Positions 1-6,149 of a stretch of 9,446 nucleotides of DNA are shown here, piece after piece. Below the pieces are notes generated by a model, which was given only the letters and a program-made list of their open reading frames with translations, did no database searches and had not been told where the DNA came from. This stretch comes from Oscillospiraceae bacterium (GTDB lineage: Bacteria; Bacillota; Clostridia; Oscillospirales; Acutalibacteraceae). Each line of letters opens with the position of its first letter. Positions within the stretch are counted from its first letter, which is position 1. The DNA is taken from contig JAFLUK010000054.1 of the NCBI GenBank assembly GCA_022508865.1, positions 1-9,446 of the forward strand, written 5' to 3'. The position numbers and the translations under genes were made by a program.

Positions 1-200
1 CCATAACTCTTCTTTGGTCAGCTTAAATATTCTCTATCTTTCTTTATTCAGTTTTCAGGGTGTAAGCCCTTTTACATAGGTTGCGACTAACGTAAAACAG
101 CAACCGTTTATTTGACAGATTATACCACACCTTAAGGGTGTGGTTTTGTTTTTTAAAAAGAGTAAACCTCGAAAATCTGATAGTAAAGGAGAATACACTG
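1..200. other. Gene-free left edge / leader region
   Basis: No open frame here has a start with a ribosome binding site. The plus strand shows several small structures before the gene at 201. AGGG/CCCT (57-60 with 67-70) forms a short hairpin. GGTTGC (79-84) pairs with GCAACC (100-105) around a 15-base loop. A full terminator hairpin follows at 124-153. The heptamer AGGGTGT occurs at both 57-63 and 135-141, so the upstream copy could compete with the terminator's own right arm. Read on the minus strand, bases 60 to 40 give CCCTGAAAACTGAATAAAG, which loosely resembles the GAAAACTGAATA stretch of Firmicutes 16S-23S spacers. That resemblance is too short to call. Confidence 0.4.
124..153 (+). 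terminator. Rho-independent terminator or attenuator
   Basis: Perfect 8-bp stem ACCACACC (124-131) with GGTGTGGT (137-144), loop TTAAG, followed by a T-rich tract (TTTTGTTTTTT, 144-153 region). The orientation serves plus-strand transcription. It lies about 48 bases before the start of the gene at 201 and no plus-strand gene is visible to its left. It either ends a transcript from outside the window or works as an attenuator in the leader of the 201 gene. Confidence 0.7.
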
Positions 201-674
201 ATGATAGGACATTTTGGATTTTCGTATATTGGATTAATCTTCTTACTGATGTTATACATTCCAAATATAGTTTGGGCTACAAAAAAGCCACAAAGATATA
301 CTCCCGAAAAGGAAAAGAAGGTTCTTGTGCTTTTTGAAAGAACAGGCGAAGTTTTAACTACAATGTGTGCCCTTGTTTTTGATGATTTTAATTTACACAG
401 TTGGTCAAATTGGACTTGGTGGATTATTTCGGCTTTTGTTTTAATGGTACTTTATGAATTGTGGTGGATACGTTATTTTAAAAGTGAGCGAAAACTATCA
501 GATTTTTATAGCAGCATTTTGGGTATTCCCCTTGCAGGGGCGACATTGCCTGTAATTTCCTTTATTCTCCTTGGCATATACGGCAAAGTTATATGGCTTA
601 TAATTGCCGCAACAATCTTGGGTGTCGGACATATTGGTATACATGTACAGCATAGTAAAGTGATTAAAGATTAG
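201..674 (+). CDS. Conserved small integral membrane protein, function unknown
   Basis: A 157-residue protein. The start at ATG 201 is chosen because AAAGGAG lies at 185-191. The frame stays open upstream to 138, but that would place the coding start inside a terminator hairpin. Hydrophobic segments at about residues 6-25, 71-91, 106-127 and 129-148 suggest four membrane spans. Residues 41-60 are a weaker amphipathic or re-entrant stretch carrying FERTGEV. Tryptophan-rich WSNWTWW (68-74) and WWIRYFKS (88-95) and the GIPLAGATLP block (108-117) look like conserved family features. The general pattern is familiar from uncharacterised Clostridia and Bacilli proteins of similar length; no function is known to me. 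The gene stands alone, convergent with lgt. A leader terminator just upstream may regulate it. Confidence 0.85.
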   Translation: MIGHFGFSYIGLIFLLMLYIPNIVWATKKPQRYTPEKEKKVLVLFERTGEVLTTMCALVFDDFNLHSWSNWTWWIISAFVLMVLYELWWIRYFKSERKLSDFYSSILGIPLAGATLPVISFILLGIYGKVIWLIIAATILGVGHIGIHVQHSKVIKD

Positions 675-907
675 AAATAAACAGGATATAAAATTATAAA
701 ACAATTACGCAGACCATTAGTAAAAAACTAATAAAAAAAGGGGTTGTTTTGAAAAACTACCCCTTCTACTAGTAAAAAGTAAATATTGATATATAGAATT
801 TAAAAGTAAGCTCTGATTAAGTCATGAAAATTTTTTGCAAAACAGGTTGCAACGGTTATTAAAATTCTACAATCCGTATTGGTGCCATGCTAATTCTGTT
901 TAAAAAG
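675..907. other. Intergenic region between convergent genes
   Basis: No gene is supported here. It lies between the stop codons of the membrane protein and lgt and holds the minus-strand terminator at 733-765. The rest is AT-rich. Bases 834-852 carry TTGCAA twice (TTGCAAAACAGGTTGCAAC), containing the palindrome GTTGCAAC. I cannot assign this a role. Confidence 0.5.
733..765 (-). terminator. Rho-independent terminator, minus strand (lgt side)
   Basis: Stem AAGGGGT (738-744) with ACCCCTT (759-765), then one mismatch and about four more inner pairs (GTTT/AAAC). Read on the minus strand the hairpin runs directly into seven T residues (complement of 733-739) and further T-rich sequence. On the plus strand the hairpin is followed by CTACTAG, so it works poorly in that direction. 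It is placed to end the lgt transcript about 145 bases after the lgt stop. Confidence 0.7.
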
Positions 908-1717
908 CTAATTTTTAACATTATTTGTATTCAGTTTATTTCTGATATGGGCGGCAATCAACCATACCGCACCTATTACAAAGAGAATAACCGAGATAAT
1001 CTGACTCGTGGAGAGTCCAAGTGCGAAGCCACGGTAGTCATCACCTCGAAAGTATTCCAGAATAAAGCGATAGACAGGATACGTAATAAGATAGACAGCG
1101 AAAAGTCTATGAGAAGCTTTTCCTTTTTTGTACATATAATAAAGCACGAAGAAAAGAAAAAGATTAAAACCTGCCTCGACGAGTTGCACAGGAAATCTAG
1201 GAACATGATTAGCACTCTCAACAAGAGCATTTTCGTACACAAAGCCCTTTTCCCACTCAACTCCGTAGCAACAACCCGAAAGGAAACAGCCAATGCGGCC
1301 GAAAAAATGAAAAAGTGGAATCGCAATGGCACCGATGTCGCTGTAGTCGCTGAAGTTAAGCTTTTTTATTTTGATAAATATGGCGAAAACCATAGCTGCA
1401 CCTATAAGTCCGCCGTAGAAAACCGAACCACCGAAGATATACCCCGCCACAGAGATAAAATCGTTGAAGGACTTGATAATTTCCAAATGTGAAAATACGT
1501 GCACAATAGCGTCAATTTGAGTAATTGCGTATAGAATATGGCTGAAAACAAACACACCGAGAAAAGAAAAAAGCATCATATAGAGCATATGAAATTCGTC
1601 AAGACCTTTCCTTTGAGCCAGTTTATAGGTTACAAAAAGAATTGCAAGAGCACCGATTAACGCACAAATGGCATACATTGAAATTGTCTTGCCAAAAAGT
1701 TCTATACTTGGAAACAT
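908..1717 (-). CDS. lgt: Prolipoprotein diacylglyceryl transferase (clostridial variant)
   Basis: A 269-residue polytopic membrane protein of the Lgt family, the enzyme that moves diacylglycerol from phosphatidylglycerol to the lipobox cysteine of prolipoproteins. The start ATG at 1717 has AAGAGG five bases upstream. Family features in order: FGGSVFYGGLIG (95-106), FGRIGCFLSGCCYG (139-152), RFPVQLVEAG (174-183), and YRFILEYFRGDD (216-227), with R141, R217, E221 and R224 matching conserved charged positions. Two positions depart from the E. coli type: Y101 sits where His103 is expected, and Cys (C144) replaces the Asn of GRxGNF, in a Cys-rich GCFxxGCC motif. I recall this variant from Clostridia annotated as Lgt. 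Length and topology fit. Two lipoproteins in this window are possible substrates. It appears to be transcribed alone; I see only weak promoter-like sequence upstream. Confidence 0.88.
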   Translation of the reverse strand: MFPSIELFGKTISMYAICALIGALAILFVTYKLAQRKGLDEFHMLYMMLFSFLGVFVFSHILYAITQIDAIVHVFSHLEIIKSFNDFISVAGYIFGGSVFYGGLIGAAMVFAIFIKIKKLNFSDYSDIGAIAIPLFHFFGRIGCFLSGCCYGVEWEKGFVYENALVESANHVPRFPVQLVEAGFNLFLFFVLYYMYKKGKASHRLFAVYLITYPVYRFILEYFRGDDYRGFALGLSTSQIISVILFVIGAVWLIAAHIRNKLNTNNVKN

Positions 1718-1784
1718 AAAAACCTCTTAAAATTTATTAAACGTATGAATCAAAAAACATAGTGCATTGACAATACAGAACTTC

Positions 1785-1818
1785 AAAGTAAAACAGGCAT
1801 AAGTTGCCCTTATGCCTG
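1785..1818 (-). terminator. Rho-independent terminator after the DUF4190 gene
   Basis: Perfect 10-bp stem CAGGCATAAG (1794-1803) with CTTATGCCTG (1809-1818), loop of five. On the minus strand it is followed by TTTTACTTTG, a moderate T tract. It lies 23 bases beyond the stop of the DUF4190 gene and separates that gene from lgt. The plus-strand side (CTTTATATTGTTTTTT) is also T-rich, so it may work in both directions, although no plus-strand gene leads into it. Confidence 0.75.
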
Positions 1819-1840
1819 CTTTATATTGTTTTTTAAGTTA

Positions 1841-2131
1841 TCAGAGTGCACCTGCTGAAGCTAATATACCAGCAGCACAAGCAACACAAATTACGCCAAT
1901 TGCAGCAAATGAAGTACCGATAATTCCAAGTACAAGACCAGCAATAGCTAAACCACGGCCCTCACCTGTTTCTTTAGATGTTTTCATACCCTTTGCGCCA
2001 AAAACAATACCCAGAATAGCTAAAACAAGAGTAAAGTAGCAAACAACAGGAATGAATGAGCCAACAATACCAAGAATACCGCAGACTAAAGCCCCAATAG
2101 ACATACCCTTTGATGATGTGTTATTTTCCAA
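1841..2131 (-). CDS. DUF4190-type small membrane protein
   Basis: A 96-residue protein starting at TTG (2131-2129) with an excellent AAGGAGGG (2146-2139) seven bases upstream. The next in-frame ATG (residue 10) has no such site. Glycine- and alanine-rich hydrophobic segments lie at about residues 11-46 (SIGALVCGILGIVGSF...) and 60-91 (GLAIAGLVLGIIG...). They are joined by a short loop, FGAKGMKTSKETGEGRG, typical of DUF4190, in which an (F)G...K/R...G.GRGLAIAGLVLG motif connects two membrane spans. The biochemical role of the family is not established. A perfect consensus promoter directly upstream suggests strong, constitutive expression. A terminator follows the gene, so it is a single-gene transcript. 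Confidence 0.85.
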   Translation of the reverse strand: MENNTSSKGMSIGALVCGILGIVGSFIPVVCYFTLVLAILGIVFGAKGMKTSKETGEGRGLAIAGLVLGIIGTSFAAIGVICVACAAGILASAGAL

Positions 2132-2160
2132 AGCTTTTCCCTCCTTATTATTATACGAAA

Positions 2161-2189
2161 ATTATACATTGAATTTTGTATATTGTCAA
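2161..2189 (-). promoter_or_regulatory. Perfect SigA-type promoter for the DUF4190 gene
   Basis: On the minus strand, TTGACA (2189-2184), a 17-base spacer and TATAAT (2166-2161): an exact match to both consensus hexamers with ideal spacing. The predicted start of transcription near 2154 leaves a short leader of about 23 bases that includes the strong ribosome binding site. Confidence 0.85.
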
Positions 2190-2262
2190 TAAACAGCACA
2201 AAGTTTCTTTAAAATCTTTTATGTGAGTTTTTGTTTGTTTATTTGACTATTGCTTGATTTTT

Positions 2263-2292
2263 TTGACTTTTTTCCGGCAATCTCATTATAAA
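2263..2292 (+). promoter_or_regulatory. Predicted SigA promoter for the 2415 lipoprotein
   Basis: TTGACT (2263-2268), an 18-base spacer and TATAAA (2287-2292). Each hexamer has one mismatch to consensus. It predicts a leader of roughly 115 bases containing the hairpin at 2321-2355. Confidence 0.5.
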
Positions 2293-2320
2293 ATATTTTA
2301 AAGTTACATCATTTTAACAT

Positions 2321-2355
2321 ATACAAAAGTTAAATTGCATTATGCGCTTTTGTAT
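2321..2355 (+). promoter_or_regulatory. Leader hairpin upstream of the 2415 lipoprotein
   Basis: Perfect 9-bp inverted repeat ATACAAAAG (2321-2329) and CTTTTGTAT (2347-2355). The loop contains a second small palindrome, GCATTATGC. There is no T tract on the plus strand, so it is not a terminator. It could be an mRNA-stabilising or regulatory structure, or a DNA operator downstream of the predicted promoter. Confidence 0.4.
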
Positions 2356-2414
2356 TGATAAAAGGCGGATATTGTGGTATCATACAATTAATAGTGTACG
2401 GTGGAGGTATTGCT

Positions 2415-2987
2415 ATGAAAAAAGATAAAATAACAGCTGCTTTATTGTCGATTGTGTTGCTGTTTACAGCAGTATTTGTTACAGGCTGCGACGGCAATAA
2501 TGAAGAACAGGAAAATACGCAGCCCACAACATTATCAGAGGAACAAAAGCTGGAAAAAGAAATTGCAGACTGCATTGATGTAACTGTACAGGCAGACAAA
2601 ACAAAAGCGCTGGAAGACCAGCTGAAAAAATATCCCGAATACTATATCAACAGCGATATGGGCTTTGAAAACCTTGAAAATTTCAAAAAATGTGTAGAAG
2701 AAAATTTCTATACAGTAGACACAGAATATCATATTCTTGGTGTTAAAGACATAACTGATAAACAGGAAAAAAAGGTTGAAAAGGAACTGCTTGAAAGCTT
2801 TGAAGCAAAAATTGATATTCAAAGGGTAGCAAAGGTAGATGTGGAATATAAATATACAAATTATTCCGATAAAAACAAAATAGATGACAGCACCTTTATT
2901 CCAACCACAGAATATTATATTCAATTTGACAACGTGTGGTACTACGGATGGGGTCTTGATTTAAATACGCAATTTATTGAATATTAA
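2415..2987 (+). CDS. Small secreted lipoprotein, function unknown
   Basis: A 190-residue protein; the start at ATG 2415 is chosen because GGAGG (2403-2407) is seven bases upstream and because it begins a clean signal peptide. The N-terminus (MKKDK then hydrophobic residues 7-22) ends in the lipobox VTGC with Cys25 as the predicted lipidated residue. The Asn/Glu/Gln/Thr-rich residues 26-45 look like a flexible tether. The mature part contains helical segments (about 42-72 and 84-98, then 112-132 rich in Lys and Glu) followed by a beta-like aromatic region (VDVEYKYTNY, TTEYYIQFDNVWYYGWGLD). I recognise no named domain. It is likely anchored on the outer face of the membrane. The leuC promoter begins 17 bases after its stop with no terminator between, so its transcript may run into leuCD. 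Confidence 0.8.
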   Translation: MKKDKITAALLSIVLLFTAVFVTGCDGNNEEQENTQPTTLSEEQKLEKEIADCIDVTVQADKTKALEDQLKKYPEYYINSDMGFENLENFKKCVEENFYTVDTEYHILGVKDITDKQEKKVEKELLESFEAKIDIQRVAKVDVEYKYTNYSDKNKIDDSTFIPTTEYYIQFDNVWYYGWGLDLNTQFIEY

Positions 2988-3004
2988 AGGATTGTTGACA
3001 ATAC

Positions 3005-3033
3005 TTGAATTTGCATTAAAAAAATGATAAAAT
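3005..3033 (+). promoter_or_regulatory. Extended -10 promoter for leuC
   Basis: TTGAAT (3005-3010), a 17-base spacer and TAAAAT (3028-3033) preceded by TGA, giving an extended -10 element TGnTAAAAT. The predicted leader is about 47 bases. I see no T-box, leucine-codon leader peptide or attenuator hairpin between here and leuC. A TTGACA at 2995-3000 has no matching -10. Confidence 0.55.
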
Positions 3034-3086
3034 AAATTGATATAGATTTTTTCTGAATATGTAATATATAGAAAGGATTGATGATA

Positions 3087-4352
3087 ATGGGTATGACTAT
3101 GACTCAGAAAATTCTTGCGGCTCACGCAGGGCTTCCTGAAGTTAAGGCAGGTCAGCTTATAGAAGCAAATCTGGATTTGGTACTGGGTAACGATGTTACC
3201 TGTCCTGTTGCTATTAATGTTTTTGAGGAAAACGGTGCTTCAGCGGTCTTTGACAATACAAAGATTGCTATGATTATGGACCACTTTACCCCAAACAAGG
3301 ATATCAAGGCAGCAGAGCAGGTAAAGAAATCACGTCAGTTTGCTGATAAATATGACATTAAGAATTATATGGACGTGGGTCAAATGGGCATTGAGCATGC
3401 ACTGCTTCCTGAGATTGGTCTTGTAGGACCCGGCTCACTTTGCATTGGTGCAGACTCCCACACATGTACATATGGCGCACTTGGAGCATTCTCAACAGGT
3501 GTAGGATCAACAGATATGTGTGCAGGTATGATTTCCGGCAAAGCTTGGTTTAAGGTGCCTTCTGCAATTAAGTTTGAGCTTGTTGGCAAACCACAGGGCA
3601 GTGTCAGCGGAAAAGACGTTATTCTCCATATTATTGGTATGATTGGTGTTGACGGCGCGCTTTACCGTTCAATGGAGTTTTGCGGTGAAGGACTTAAATA
3701 TCTGAATATGGATGACAGACTTTGTATTGCAAATATGGCTATTGAAGCCGGCGGCAAAAATGGTATTTTCCCTGTTGACGACATTACACGTGAATATTGT
3801 AACGGCAGATTTCAGGGTACTCCTGTGGAATATTCAGCCGATGAAGATGCAGAATATGACGAAACATATGTTATTGATTTATCTGCACTTCGTCCCACAG
3901 TTGCTTTTCCTCATCTTCCTGAAAATACAAGAACAGTTGATGAAATCGGAGAAACAGAGGTTAAGATTGACCAGTGTGTAATCGGCTCTTGCACAAACGG
4001 CAGAATTTCTGACCTGCGTGCAGCAGCAAAAATTCTTGAGGGCAAAAAGATTGCCAAGGGCGTGCGTTGTATCATCTTCCCCGGAACACAGAATATCTGG
4101 AAGCAGGCTATGCACGAGGGTCTTTTTGACATATTTATTGATGCAGGTGCAGTTGTTTCCACACCAACCTGCGGTCCTTGTCTTGGTGGTCATATGGGTA
4201 TTCTTGCCGCAGGAGAAAAGGCAATTTCAACAACAAACAGAAATTTTGTAGGTCGTATGGGTCACGTTGACAGCGAGGTTTATCTTGCTTCTCCTGCTGT
4301 TGCGGCAGCTTCGGCAGTAACAGGCTACATAACCGACCCTGACAAGCTTTAA
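3087..4352 (+). CDS. leuC: 3-isopropylmalate dehydratase large subunit
   Basis: A 421-residue aconitase-family protein. With LeuD it isomerises 2-isopropylmalate to 3-isopropylmalate in leucine biosynthesis, using a [4Fe-4S] cluster in the cytoplasm. Visible motifs: GMTMTQKILAAHAG at the N-terminus, GADSHTCTYGALG in the middle, GSCTNGR with Cys302, and CGPCLGGH with Cys362 and Cys365. The three cysteines are the expected cluster ligands. The length fits the short LeuC/HACN-type (about 420 residues) common in Clostridia and archaea, rather than the roughly 465-residue E. coli type. Several starts are crowded together (TTG 3078, ATG 3081, 3087, 3093, 3099). ATG 3087 is chosen because AAAGGA (3072-3077) lies nine bases upstream; 3093 is the main alternative. 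leuD follows after 18 bases. Homoaconitase-like substrates cannot be excluded by sequence, but the leuC call is much more likely. Confidence 0.95.
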   Translation: MGMTMTQKILAAHAGLPEVKAGQLIEANLDLVLGNDVTCPVAINVFEENGASAVFDNTKIAMIMDHFTPNKDIKAAEQVKKSRQFADKYDIKNYMDVGQMGIEHALLPEIGLVGPGSLCIGADSHTCTYGALGAFSTGVGSTDMCAGMISGKAWFKVPSAIKFELVGKPQGSVSGKDVILHIIGMIGVDGALYRSMEFCGEGLKYLNMDDRLCIANMAIEAGGKNGIFPVDDITREYCNGRFQGTPVEYSADEDAEYDETYVIDLSALRPTVAFPHLPENTRTVDEIGETEVKIDQCVIGSCTNGRISDLRAAAKILEGKKIAKGVRCIIFPGTQNIWKQAMHEGLFDIFIDAGAVVSTPTCGPCLGGHMGILAAGEKAISTTNRNFVGRMGHVDSEVYLASPAVAAASAVTGYITDPDKL

Positions 4353-4370
4353 TTAAAGGAGGATAATGTT

Positions 4371-4856
4371 ATGAAAGCATATGGTACAGTACATAAGTAT
4401 GGTGACAATGTGGATACAGATGTTATCATTCCTGCAAGATATTTAAACACCTCTTCCCACAAGGAGCTTGCCGCTCACTGTATGGAGGATATTGATAAAG
4501 ATTTTGTAAGCAATGTTAATGAAGGCGATATTATGGTTGCAGAAAAGAACTTTGGCTGCGGCTCATCTCGTGAGCACGCACCAATTGCCATTAAGGCTTC
4601 CGGTATCAGCTGTGTTATTGCTTCTACCTTTGCAAGAATTTTTTACAGAAATGCAATTAACATCGGACTTCCTATCCTTGAATGTGACGAGGCTGCAAAA
4701 GATATTAAGTCAGGTGACAAGATATCTGTAAACTTTGACACAGGTATTATCACAAATGAAACAACAGGCAAAACCTATCAGGCAGAGCCTTTCCCACCGT
4801 TTATACAGAATATTATTACAAAGGGCGGACTTATCAATTCCATTCTTAATAAATAG
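4371..4856 (+). CDS. leuD: 3-isopropylmalate dehydratase small subunit
   Basis: A 161-residue swivel-domain subunit that partners LeuC to complete the isopropylmalate isomerase active site. The start ATG 4371 has AAAGGAGG at 4355-4362, eight bases upstream. Diagnostic motifs: YGDNVDTDVIIPARYL (10-25), containing the DTD substrate-loop region, then NFGCGSSREHAP (60-71), then ASTFARIFYRNAINIGLP (84-101). The length of about 160 residues matches the short LeuD that accompanies the 420-residue LeuC. It is 18 bases downstream of leuC and clearly co-transcribed. No terminator is visible before the lipoprotein gene at 4894. Confidence 0.95.
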   Translation: MKAYGTVHKYGDNVDTDVIIPARYLNTSSHKELAAHCMEDIDKDFVSNVNEGDIMVAEKNFGCGSSREHAPIAIKASGISCVIASTFARIFYRNAINIGLPILECDEAAKDIKSGDKISVNFDTGIITNETTGKTYQAEPFPPFIQNIITKGGLINSILNK

Positions 4857-4893
4857 TATTTTTTAAAGCATAAGGAAAAGAAGGGGTATTATT

Positions 4894-6093
4894 ATGAAAA
4901 AAATTGCAAGTTTATTATTATCAGCGGCAATTATTTTTGGAACTTTGGTTTTTGCAACAGGTTGTACAAAGGTTCAAAAGGTTGACCTTTCCAAGTATGT
5001 GGCTTTTGAAGGCTACAGCCAAATGGCAAGCATAAAGGAACAACCTGAAATTCAGGATTATGAAACTGAATATGAGGAACTTAAGGAAGAACGTTCAGAG
5101 GCAAGGGATGACGATGACGATGAAAGATACGAAGAATTAAAGGAAAAAATGTCCCTGCTCAAGGACCTTAAAAGAGCTCTTGACTGTGTAACCTTTAAGG
5201 TTGTTAAGGGTGACGACGGCAAGCTTGCTAACGGGGATACAATTGTAGTTAAGGCAAGATATAACGAGGATAAGGTTGCAAGATATGACGTTGCCTTTGA
5301 AGATGACGAATTCGAAGTTAAGGTAAAAGACCTTGAAGAAAAGGAAATTGTAGATGCCTTTGACGAGAAATATGTAAAAGTTACATTTACAGGAATTGAC
5401 GGCACAGGCTCTGTTGACATTGAAAAGACAGACGAAGCTGATGATTTGAGTATTTATTATTCAGCAGACAAGACATACGGTGTATCAAACGGTGAAAAGC
5501 TCAAGATTAAAGCCTATACATATTCTGATGAGATTATGCTAAAGGATTGCGACGAAGACGGCAATGCTACAAAGGAATTTACAGTTGAAGGTCTGGGCGA
5601 AATTCCTGAAAAGCTGGAAAATGTTGATACCTCTGAAATAGACAAGGAACTTCTTGCTAAAGTGGAGGAAAAAGCAGCAGAAAAGGGCGCAACAGACGAT
5701 GGTTACAACTTCGGTATTGCAGGTGATAATTTCCGTTATTCAGAGATTAAAATTCTCAACGCCGGCAAACTAAAGGCAGAAAAGAAGATTTACGGCTACA
5801 AAAAGACTTCTTACAGCATAGACAATATTTATGCAGTTATATATTCCCAGTCCTGCAAGGTAAAAATGATTGACCCAAGCTATAGCAGTAAGCTTAAGAA
5901 GGGCGCTGTTAAAAATGTAAATGCATACTTTATTGCATATGTAAATGACTATACAATGGTTTCAGACAGCAAATTGCAATTCCGCAGTGACTATTATTAC
6001 ATTTCAACCTCAAAGACATATGAGTCTGTAAAAGAAGCAGAAAAGTATATCAAAGATTACTACGACAGATATGAGTTTACAGAGGTAAAGTAA
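4894..6093 (+). CDS. Large acidic lipoprotein with apparent internal duplication
   Basis: A 399-residue protein; ATG 4894 has AAGGGG (4881-4886) seven bases upstream. The signal peptide ends in lipobox ATGC, Cys24. After KVDLSKYV (30-36) comes a highly charged segment, about 50-97, with YEELKE twice (60-65, 79-84) around RDDDDDERYE (71-80), predicted helical or coiled coil. Residues 98-148 contain LANGDTIVVKARYNED (111-126) and FEVKVKDLEE (140-149). Residues 160-236 repeat this pattern: YVKVTFTGIDG, VSNGEKLKIKAYTYSDE (197-213), FTVEGLGE (229-236). The module therefore appears duplicated, with the acidic helix inserted in copy one. A second acidic helix (244-267) leads to a Tyr/Lys-rich C-terminal domain (268-399). 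The style resembles extracytoplasmic Clostridia lipoproteins with DLSKYV and GxxGxGS repeats, function unknown. It probably shares the leuCD transcript and ends at the 6111-6135 terminator. Confidence 0.85.
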   Translation: MKKIASLLLSAAIIFGTLVFATGCTKVQKVDLSKYVAFEGYSQMASIKEQPEIQDYETEYEELKEERSEARDDDDDERYEELKEKMSLLKDLKRALDCVTFKVVKGDDGKLANGDTIVVKARYNEDKVARYDVAFEDDEFEVKVKDLEEKEIVDAFDEKYVKVTFTGIDGTGSVDIEKTDEADDLSIYYSADKTYGVSNGEKLKIKAYTYSDEIMLKDCDEDGNATKEFTVEGLGEIPEKLENVDTSEIDKELLAKVEEKAAEKGATDDGYNFGIAGDNFRYSEIKILNAGKLKAEKKIYGYKKTSYSIDNIYAVIYSQSCKVKMIDPSYSSKLKKGAVKNVNAYFIAYVNDYTMVSDSKLQFRSDYYYISTSKTYESVKEAEKYIKDYYDRYEFTEVK

Positions 6094-6110
6094 TTTAACA
6101 CATCAAATAA

Positions 6111-6140
6111 CCCCCTGTTCAATTTGAACAGGGGGCTTGT
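6111..6140. terminator. Strong bidirectional terminator between convergent genes
   Basis: CCCCCTGTTC (6111-6120) pairs perfectly with GAACAGGGGG (6126-6135) around AATTT, and two further A-T pairs are possible. It lies 17 bases after the lipoprotein stop and 14 bases beyond the stop of the minus-strand CpXC gene. On the minus strand it is followed by TTATTTGATG and on the plus strand by CTTGTCAG. T tracts are short on both sides, but the GC-rich stem between convergent genes makes a shared terminator the simplest reading. Confidence 0.75.
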
Positions 6141-6149
6141 CAGTGTAAT

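Larger units (their letters stand above)
2132..2414. other. Divergent intergenic region with two promoters
   Basis: AT-rich region between the divergent DUF4190 and lipoprotein genes. It contains the minus-strand promoter at 2161-2189, the plus-strand promoter at 2263-2292, a leader hairpin at 2321-2355 and the plus-strand ribosome binding site GGAGG at 2403-2407. I see no additional gene. Confidence 0.6.

Noticed and set aside
44..264. Two overlapping minus-strand open frames at the left edge
   Set aside because: They overlap the terminator and the start of the 201 gene and have no ribosome binding site. Their sequence gives no recognisable protein.
887..1492. 201-codon plus-strand open frame
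   Set aside because: It lies wholly opposite lgt, has no ribosome binding site and gives a low-complexity, family-less protein. It is the antisense shadow of a recognisable gene.
2535..2924. 129-codon minus-strand open frame rich in Phe and Ile
   Set aside because: It is opposite the 2415 lipoprotein; the Phe runs are the complement of GAA/AAA codons, and there is no ribosome binding site.
3034..3086. T-box or leucine attenuator before leuC
   Set aside because: The leader is only about 50 bases with no hairpin, no T-box sequence and no leucine codon run.
3879..4193. Open frames opposite leuC
   Set aside because: LeuC is unmistakable with all cluster cysteines; the antisense frames have no family features.
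5058..5420. 120-codon minus-strand open frame rich in serine
   Set aside because: It is opposite the acidic lipoprotein; the serine runs are the complement of its GAT/GAA-rich codons.
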